Positions 58,015 to 64,000 of a stretch of DNA of 64,000 nucleotides are shown here, in pieces (positions within the stretch are counted from its first letter, which is position 1; each line of letters starts with the position of its first letter). The position numbers and the translations under genes were made by a program. The notes beneath the pieces are model-generated. The model had not been told where the DNA came from and did not search any database. It saw only the letters and a list, made by a program, of their open reading frames with translations. The stretch covers positions 496,001 to 560,000 of the forward strand of contig NZ_AMRX01000006.1 of assembly GCF_000300815.1 (NCBI RefSeq). Direction: 5' to 3'. The DNA is from Gayadomonas joobiniege G7 (lineage in GTDB: Bacteria; Pseudomonadota; Gammaproteobacteria; Enterobacterales; Alteromonadaceae).

Positions 58015-60615
58015 ATGAAGATGACCACTGCTGAACTCAGGCAGGCGTTTTTAGATTTTTTTGCCAGTAAGCAACACCAAATTGTCAGTAGCAGCTCTTT
58101 AGTGCCGGCTGATGATCCCACCTTGTTGTTTACAAACGCCGGCATGAACCAGTTTAAAGATTGTTTTTTAGGTCTCGAAGACAGAGGATACAGCCGGGCA
58201 ACTTCATCACAGCGATGTGTACGCGCAGGTGGTAAACATAATGATTTAGAAAACGTTGGTTATACTGCCCGTCACCATACCTTTTTTGAGATGTTGGGTA
58301 ACTTTAGTTTTGGTGATTATTTTAAGCAAGAAGCCATTAAGTTTGCTTGGCAGTTTTTAACCGAAGTGATTCAGCTTCCAAAAGAAAAACTTTGGGTGAC
58401 TGTATATACAGAAGATGACGAAGCAGCCGATATTTGGATTAACCAAATCGGGGTAGATCCGAACCGTTTATCACGCATAGGTGCTAAAGATAACTTTTGG
58501 TCGATGGGGGATACAGGTCCTTGTGGTCCTTGTACCGAAATTTTTTATGATCATGGTGAACATATTTGGGGTGGGCCGCCGGGAACACCGGAAGAAGATG
58601 GCGATCGTTATATCGAAATCTGGAACCTGGTGTTTATGCAGTTTAACCGTCATGCTGACGGGCGTATGGAGCCGCTACCCAAACCGTCAGTGGACACTGG
58701 TATGGGGCTGGAGCGTATTGCAGCAATTTTACAAGGTGTGCACAGTAACTATGAAATCGATATTTTTGTTCACTTAATAGATGATATAGCACAATTGTTA
58801 GGCGTTAACGATAAAAGCGATAAGTCGCTGCGCGTGATTGCCGATCATATTCGTTCTTGTGGTTTTTTAATTGCAGATGGGGTGATGCCTTCAAACGAAG
58901 GGCGTGGTTATGTGTTGCGACGAATCATCCGCCGGGCTATCCGTCATGGCAATAAATTAGGGGCAGAACAAGTCTTTTTTTATAAGGTGTATGCTTCATT
59001 AATTAAACAAATGGGCGATGCTTACCCTGAGTTGAAAACCGCTCAGCCGATTGTTGAAAAAGTACTTAGATTAGAAGAAGAACAATTTTTAAAAACCTTA
59101 GACCGTGGTTTAAATATTTTAAATGAATCGCTTGCCGATTTGTCTGGCACTGTGATCCCCGGCGAGTTAGTTTTTAAATTGTATGATACGTATGGCTTTC
59201 CGGTTGATTTAACTAATGATGTAGCGCGTGAGCGTAATTTCACTTTAGATGAAGCCGGTTTTGAAGCTGAGATGGCCGCGCAACGCAAACGTGCGCAACA
59301 GGCCAATCAATTCGGTAAAGATTATAATCAGACATTGAGTTCCAGTGCAGCGTCTGAGTTTACCGGTTATGAGTTAGATGCAGATCAGTCTGAAGTAGTA
59401 GAAATTTTAGTTGATGGAGAAACACAACCATCACTTGCCAGCGAACAAAGTGCTTTAATTATTTTAAAAAATACCCCGTTTTATGCTGAATCAGGTGGTC
59501 AGGTAGGAGACACAGGTGTTTTAAAAGTGAATGGCGAAGTGGTTTTTGAAGTTCAGGATACCATTAAATTAGGCCAAGCTATTGCGCATAAGGGGATTTG
59601 TTTAAAAGGCTTACAGCTGAATGATCTTGTTACCGCCGAGATTGATGCCCAGCGCCGTCAGCAAGTTAAGTTAAATCACTCAGCGACTCATTTATTACAT
59701 GCAGCACTGCGTCAGGTGTTAGGTGAGCATGTACAGCAAAAAGGTTCTTTGGTTTTATCTGAAAAACTCAGGTTTGATTTTGCACATTTAGAAGCTATGA
59801 CAGCTGATGAGTTAAAAATCGTTGAAAATTTAGTTAACCGAGAGATACGTGCCAACCACTCATTAACGACTGAATTGATGGATATAGAATCTGCTAAAAA
59901 AGCGGGTGCTATGGCTTTGTTTGGTGAAAAGTACGATGATCAGGTTCGAGTGGTTTCTATGGGGCCATTTTCAATGGAACTTTGTGGGGGGACTCACGTT
60001 AAACAAACCGGCGATATCGGCTTTTTTAAAATAATTTCCGAAGCGGGTATTGCAGCTGGTGTTCGCCGAATTGAAGCGATTACCGGACAAGCCGCGATTG
60101 ATTATAGTCATCATCAAGCTGAACTAATCGGTCAAGCCGCTGCGCGTTTAAAAGCAGATCCGGCTAACCTGATTGATAAACTCACCAGCCAGCTTGAAAA
60201 ACAGAAAAAGCTAGAAAAAGAAATTGCTGCGCTTAAAGATAAGTTATCTGGTCAAGCCGGTGCAGATTTGTTAAATCAACAAACCCAAATCAATGGGGTT
60301 GCTGTGTTGGTTGCCGAAGTTAAAGACGTTGAAGCAAAATCGCTGCGCGGTTTAATGGACCAGTTAAAACAAAAAATTGGCTCAGGAGTGATCGTTTTAG
60401 GCCTTAAAAACGATACAAAGGTTAACTTGATTGCTGGTGTTACCAAAGATTTAACCCAAAAAGTTAAAGCTGGTGAGTTAGTTGCATCGTTAGCCGTTCA
60501 GGTTGGTGGTAAAGGTGGTGGTCGCCCAGACATGGCCCAAGCCGGTGGTAGCCAACCAGAAAATCTAACTGAAGCTTTAGAGTCTGTACATTCTTGGCTT
60601 GCAACAAAACTGTAA
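58015..60615 (+). CDS. alaS: Alanyl-tRNA synthetase
   Basis: The 866-residue class II synthetase has [16 protein letters not shown] and [20 protein letters not shown] (motif 2 region), and DTGMGLERI (motif 3). The editing domain has [14 protein letters not shown] and [13 protein letters not shown], the zinc-binding HxxxH and C-x3-H set. A Gly-rich end ([16 protein letters not shown]) closes the C-Ala domain. The ATG follows AGTAGGAAGACAG. Confidence 0.99.
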   Translation: MKMTTAELRQAFLDFFASKQHQIVSSSSLVPADDPTLLFTNAGMNQFKDCFLGLEDRGYSRATSSQRCVRAGGKHNDLENVGYTARHHTFFEMLGNFSFGDYFKQEAIKFAWQFLTEVIQLPKEKLWVTVYTEDDEAADIWINQIGVDPNRLSRIGAKDNFWSMGDTGPCGPCTEIFYDHGEHIWGGPPGTPEEDGDRYIEIWNLVFMQFNRHADGRMEPLPKPSVDTGMGLERIAAILQGVHSNYEIDIFVHLIDDIAQLLGVNDKSDKSLRVIADHIRSCGFLIADGVMPSNEGRGYVLRRIIRRAIRHGNKLGAEQVFFYKVYASLIKQMGDAYPELKTAQPIVEKVLRLEEEQFLKTLDRGLNILNESLADLSGTVIPGELVFKLYDTYGFPVDLTNDVARERNFTLDEAGFEAEMAAQRKRAQQANQFGKDYNQTLSSSAASEFTGYELDADQSEVVEILVDGETQPSLASEQSALIILKNTPFYAESGGQVGDTGVLKVNGEVVFEVQDTIKLGQAIAHKGICLKGLQLNDLVTAEIDAQRRQQVKLNHSATHLLHAALRQVLGEHVQQKGSLVLSEKLRFDFAHLEAMTADELKIVENLVNREIRANHSLTTELMDIESAKKAGAMALFGEKYDDQVRVVSMGPFSMELCGGTHVKQTGDIGFFKIISEAGIAAGVRRIEAITGQAAIDYSHHQAELIGQAAARLKADPANLIDKLTSQLEKQKKLEKEIAALKDKLSGQAGADLLNQQTQINGVAVLVAEVKDVEAKSLRGLMDQLKQKIGSGVIVLGLKNDTKVNLIAGVTKDLTQKVKAGELVASLAVQVGGKGGGRPDMAQAGGSQPENLTEALESVHSWLATKL

Positions 60616-60753
60616 ACAAGTAATATATCGGCCTTTGTTTGAACTATTGATCAAATAAAGGCTAAACCTAAAACAAACATTGACAAAAAATTGTATTTTT
60701 TGAAAAAAATGTTCTAGTTTTAGCAATGGGTGCTTAACCGGTAATCGGTTTTT

Positions 60754-60768
60754 GGAATTGGAAAGGAG
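60754..60768 (+). promoter_or_regulatory. Triple-GGA leader of csrA, probable CsrA autoregulation site
   Basis: Three GGA motifs at 60754, 60760 and 60765 lie just before the csrA ATG, the last being part of the AAGGAG ribosome site. CsrA binds GGA in mRNA leaders, and E. coli csrA is known to repress its own translation, so the same is likely here. Confidence 0.6.
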
Positions 60769-60774
60769 TATTAA

Positions 60775-60969
60775 ATGCTAATATTAACTCGACGTGTTGG
60801 GGAAACCCTCATGATTGGTGACGAAGTCACTGTAACTGTATTGGGTGTAAAAGGTAATCAGGTTCGTATTGGTGTTAACGCGCCAAAAGAGATCTCTGTG
60901 CACCGTGAAGAAATTTACATGCGTATTCAAGCTGAAAAAAATCAGTCACAAGGTAATACCGAATATTGA
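60775..60969 (+). CDS. csrA: Carbon storage regulator CsrA
   Basis: A 64-residue dimeric RNA-binding protein that represses or stabilises target mRNAs. [48 protein letters not shown] is near consensus, including R44 in the RNA-binding face (VHREE). It follows alaS by 159 nt with its own leader. Confidence 0.99.
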   Translation: MLILTRRVGETLMIGDEVTVTVLGVKGNQVRIGVNAPKEISVHREEIYMRIQAEKNQSQGNTEY

Positions 60970-60994
60970 TTTTAAACAAGTTGATCATTCGCTG

Positions 60995-61040
60995 ATAAGA
61001 TCAGCTGGATTCTACAGCTGATCTTATATTTATTTTTTTA
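60995..61040 (+). terminator. Rho-independent terminator after csrA
   Basis: A perfect 13-bp stem, ATAAGATCAGCTG (60995-61007) with CAGCTGATCTTAT (61015-61027), a 7-nt loop, then ATTTATTTTTTTA. The remaining 100 bp to corB show nothing; no tRNA-Ser genes, sometimes found after csrA, are present. Confidence 0.8.
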
Positions 61041-61143
61041 AATTTAGAGTCTGTTAATTAACGTTTACTTGGCCTTTTAAAAGGTTTCTGTGTTCATCAA
61101 ATCCGCTAAACACTAATGCACTAGATGGTTTACGGCATTAGAA

Positions 61144-62421
61144 TTATGTCTTCACCCAGCGCTTTTTAGCCGCTAAATTAGACACTTTAACCTGTTTAAC
61201 CATATTGTCTTTGATTTCCAAAATCTCGAGCGCATAGTCGGAAATTTTTATGCAAAGTGGTTTGGTTGGTATTTCTTCTAAATGCTCTAAAATTAACCCA
61301 TTCAGTGTTCTTGGTCCTTCTTCAGGTAACTTCCACTTAAACTGTTTGTTCAGATCACGGATACTGCTACCAGCATCAACTAAATAACTGCCATCGGCTT
61401 GTTTAATGTTATTATCAACCGGCATTTCCATTGTGGTGGTGAAATCACCGACTATCTCTTCAAGAATGTCTTCTAACGTGATTAAACCTTGAATATCACC
61501 ATATTCATCGACCACTAAACCAATGCGGATTTTATTGCGTTGAAACTTAAGTAATTGCACATTTAATGGTGTACCTTCAGGCACAAAATAAATTTCCCGG
61601 ACCGCACGCAATAAGGTTTCTTTAGAAAATTGAGTTTTAGACAATAAACGTAAAACATCACGTGAATGCACAAAACCTACGGCATCATCTATGGTATCCC
61701 GATACAAGAGGATACGGGTATGCGTACCATGGGTTAGTTGTTTTATAATGTCTTTCCAGTCGTTATTAATGTCGATGCCAACTATGTCATTACGAGGGAT
61801 CATAATGTCGTCTACGGTGACATTTTCTAAGTCTAATACACTGAGTAACATGTCTTGGTGCCGGCGCGGTATTAGGGCTCCGGCTTCGTTCACAACCGTT
61901 CTAAGCTCTTCGTGTGTTAACGAGTCTTGTCTGTTATCTAAATTAATTCTAAACAATTTAAGCACTAAATTAGTGATTAAATTCAAACCCCACACAAAAG
62001 GGTAAAATGGGATCAGTAGTGCAGACAATACATAGGAGGCTGGAAAGGCTATTTTTTCAGGAAAATAGGCTGCAAGGGTTTTTGGGGTCACCTCGGCAAA
62101 AATTAATAAAACAACCGTTAAACCAAAAGTTGCCACAGCGACGCCATAATCACCAAACACTCGAATACAAACAACGGTTGCAATCGCAGAGGCGGCAATA
62201 TTAACCAGGTTATTGCCGATTAATATTAAACCAATTAAGCGGTCGGGCCTTTCTAATAAACGGCTCACCCGGCGCGCAGAGCCGTTGCCACTTTGTGCAA
62301 GATGCCGTAAGCGGTATTTGTTCAATGACATCATACCGGTTTCGGAACTCGAGAAAAATGCAGAAGTGACTATAAGAACGGCAAGAATAATCAATAATGT
62401 ACTAGTGGATATATCGTCCAA
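61144..62421 (-). CDS. yfjD: CNNM/CorC-type transporter (CorB, YfjD)
   Basis: The 425 residues have an N-terminal CNNM membrane domain of four hydrophobic segments (SAFFSSSETGMMSLNKYRLRHLA, then GNNLVNIAASAIATVV, FAEVTPKTLAAYFPEK). Two CBS domains follow (about 190-320: DIMIPRNDIVGID; GLVVDEYGDIQGLITLEDILEEIVGD) and a C-terminal CorC_HlyC domain. Magnesium or cobalt transport is the family role. ypjD lies beside it and ffh divergent, the same set as in E. coli. Confidence 0.93.
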   Translation of the reverse strand: MDDISTSTLLIILAVLIVTSAFFSSSETGMMSLNKYRLRHLAQSGNGSARRVSRLLERPDRLIGLILIGNNLVNIAASAIATVVCIRVFGDYGVAVATFGLTVVLLIFAEVTPKTLAAYFPEKIAFPASYVLSALLIPFYPFVWGLNLITNLVLKLFRINLDNRQDSLTHEELRTVVNEAGALIPRRHQDMLLSVLDLENVTVDDIMIPRNDIVGIDINNDWKDIIKQLTHGTHTRILLYRDTIDDAVGFVHSRDVLRLLSKTQFSKETLLRAVREIYFVPEGTPLNVQLLKFQRNKIRIGLVVDEYGDIQGLITLEDILEEIVGDFTTTMEMPVDNNIKQADGSYLVDAGSSIRDLNKQFKWKLPEEGPRTLNGLILEHLEEIPTKPLCIKISDYALEILEIKDNMVKQVKVSNLAAKKRWVKT

Positions 62422-62500
62422 CAGGCTTTTCCTTTAAAGATCAGCAAATTTAAACATTAGGTGAATGCAATGTATGTATTAATTCGGCAAAGCTCAAGGG

Positions 62501-63292
62501 TTAACGCAAAATAATTTCACGAATTAAGCGGGTGCCGAAATAACCTAAGGTCAATAAACCGCTTGCTAACGTTAACAAGAGCATGATTATCTTACCACGC
62601 CATCCTGATTTGTGATGGCCCCAAATAACGGTTATTAATAAAAATAATGCAATGATAGATAAAATAACCTTGTGCGCCTGACCAGAATTAAAAAAGTTTT
62701 CTAAAAAGATAAAACCGGTTAGCTCTGAAAGCAATAATAAAATAATGGCCGCTTTAACTAAGGTTAAAATTTGGCTTTCTATTGCATTTAAAGCCGGCAT
62801 TGGTAACGAAAGAACCGATAAATCATGATGTTTTAACCGGTCGGCAATAAAATAATATTGATAGCTCAGCAGGGTTGCGATAATCAGCAGTGCGTAGGCG
62901 ATTATTGCCAGCAAAATATGAATTAACGTATCGGGTGACCAAGTTGCGAGATTGCTAACATCATTCGGTACTAACAGGCTTATTGCACAAACCAGCGCGC
63001 TGATGGCAAAGTTTGCCGGCAATGCAAAATAATTTTTTGTCGTTTGCGCAAATGCTAAAGAAATCAGGTTAATTAACACTACAATCAGGTTAGTGGCGAC
63101 TATTAAAGAATAAGCGTGTTCGTTACCGAGTTGAAAATGACTCGCGATATAAAACAAATGACAAAGCAGAGCAAGCAGGCTGGTGACGATAAAATAGTTT
63201 TTCCAGCGCATGAAGCGATTAAATAACAAGGCCAATAGACCCAATCCAGCAAGGCAATAAAATATCGCGGCAAGCAAAGCCAAATTCATCAT
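62501..63292 (-). CDS. ypjD: YpjD, CcsA/cytochrome-c-assembly family membrane protein
   Basis: Eight hydrophobic helices fill the 263 residues. WSPDTLIHILLAIIAYALLIIATLLSYQYYFIADRL is the cytochrome c assembly (CcsA/CcmC) signature with its His. The frame is open to 63307 through TTG; ATG at 63292, or the next at 63289, fits the AGGGA site better. In E. coli ypjD and yfjD also lie beside ffh. Confidence 0.9.
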   Translation of the reverse strand: MMNLALLAAIFYCLAGLGLLALLFNRFMRWKNYFIVTSLLALLCHLFYIASHFQLGNEHAYSLIVATNLIVVLINLISLAFAQTTKNYFALPANFAISALVCAISLLVPNDVSNLATWSPDTLIHILLAIIAYALLIIATLLSYQYYFIADRLKHHDLSVLSLPMPALNAIESQILTLVKAAIILLLLSELTGFIFLENFFNSGQAHKVILSIIALFLLITVIWGHHKSGWRGKIIMLLLTLASGLLTLGYFGTRLIREIILR

Positions 63293-63469
63293 TTTCCCTA
63301 TTGTCAATTTTTGTTTGAGGTTATCATTTTTTATTAATAATTGGTAACGTCAATGGTAAAAATTATTAGTAAGTTGAGAAAGCGTATATTTTAAATGAAC
63401 TTAGCGATACAATAGTCGGGTAACTCACTTTTAATTAGACACATCCGGTGAAGCGGGAAAGAGCAATTT

Positions 63470-64000
63470 ATGTTTGAAAATTTATCAGATCGTTTGAGTA
63501 AAACGCTCAAAAATATTACCGGCAAAGGCCGCCTTAGCGAAGACAATATCAAAGACACGCTGCGTGAAGTGCGGATGGCACTATTAGAAGCTGATGTCGC
63601 GCTACCTGTTGTTAAGTCGTTTATCAATAACGTAAAAAGCAAAGCTGTTGGCATAGAAGTTAGCAAGAGTTTAAATCCGGGCCAAGCCTTTTTAAAAATT
63701 GTTAATGCCGAATTGGTAGCTGCCATGGGCGAAGCCAACGAAAGTTTAAATCTGGCCGCTCAAAAGCCGGCAGTATTAATGATGGCAGGTCTGCAAGGGG
63801 CTGGTAAAACAACTTCTGTAGGTAAGCTGGCGCGATTTTTAAAAGAACGTGAAAAGAAAAAAGTGTTAGTGGTGAGTGCTGATATTTACCGGCCAGCGGC
63901 AATTAAACAGCTCGAAACCCTGGCAAGCGAAATTGAGGTGGACTTTTTTCCAAGTTCGGTAGAACAAGCACCCGTTGATATCGCTAATCGTGCAATTGAA
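63470..64000 (+). CDS. ffh: Signal recognition particle protein Ffh (partial, N-terminal)
   Basis: The first 177 residues are in the window, the rest is beyond the right edge. The N domain (MFENLSDRLSKTLKNITGKGRLSEDNIKDTLREVRMALLEADV) is followed by the GTPase P-loop GLQGAGKTTSVGKLARFL and DIYRPAA. GGGAAAGAG precedes the ATG. Targets membrane proteins to the translocon with 4.5S RNA. Confidence 0.98.
   Translation, partial: MFENLSDRLSKTLKNITGKGRLSEDNIKDTLREVRMALLEADVALPVVKSFINNVKSKAVGIEVSKSLNPGQAFLKIVNAELVAAMGEANESLNLAAQKPAVLMMAGLQGAGKTTSVGKLARFLKEREKKKVLVVSADIYRPAAIKQLETLASEIEVDFFPSSVEQAPVDIANRAIE

Noticed and set aside
60970..61143. tRNA-Ser genes after csrA as in some gammaproteobacteria
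   Set aside because: No tRNA-like fold is present; only the csrA terminator is visible.

Overview
The window comes from an AT-rich marine gammaproteobacterium, most likely an agar-degrading member of the Alteromonadales (Catenovulum-like is a guess). The core genes (ffh, csrA, alaS, recX, recBCD, metG, apbC, dcd, yfbV, rlmI, rlmM, cmoM, kdsA) have gammaproteobacterial neighbours and gammaproteobacterial sizes. A secreted GH16 enzyme of beta-agarase type points to seaweed polysaccharide as a food source.

Left part (1-25.3 kb) is accessory DNA. It lies between two inverted copies of one IS110-family element (1-816 and 24120-25331) and is full of palindromic intergenic repeats. Between them are a secreted beta-helix protein, gmd and fcl (GDP-L-fucose synthesis), a MASE1-GGDEF diguanylate cyclase, a tellurite/stress (Ter) island of two divergent operons (DUF1523, PRTase-TRSP, HAD, StiP/PELOTA and CitE-like lyase to the left; terZABCD to the right), a beta-agarase plus beta-helix operon, a MocR regulator and an isolated ccoG.

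The main discovery is in the IS110 copies. Each has a leader of about 188 nt that can be read as a bridge RNA: a 5' hairpin, a target loop closed by AGAAGTCAG/CTGACTTCT, and a donor segment. In the complete copy the loop carries GCCGACCT and TCGTAG, which together spell the target GCCGAC-CT-ACGA; the element sits beside GCCGACCT, with ACGA on the other side. The donor segment carries ATGGTATCC, identical to the right end of the element. In the other copy the guide reads GCCAACCT, and its flank also reads GCCAACCT. So guide and target vary together between two copies in one window, and both targets are the host's own palindromic repeats.

Middle (25.3-26.3 kb): two identical initiator tRNA genes with a decayed third copy between them, behind a stringent-type promoter.

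Right part (26.3-64 kb) is mostly conserved chromosome: a DUF1302/DUF1329/BNR/RND operon (probably transport of hydrophobic compounds), kdsA, a small periplasmic protein, a run of overlapping genes (alpha/beta hydrolase, DUF423, rlmM, cmoM, lipoprotein), a zinc-ribbon protein and Bax-like glucosaminidase, rlmI-metG facing apbC-dcd, a VolA-type lipase, yfbV, recC-recB-recD, a FemAB/GNAT gene divergent from recX, alaS, csrA, corB/yfjD, ypjD and the start of ffh. recA is not beside recX.
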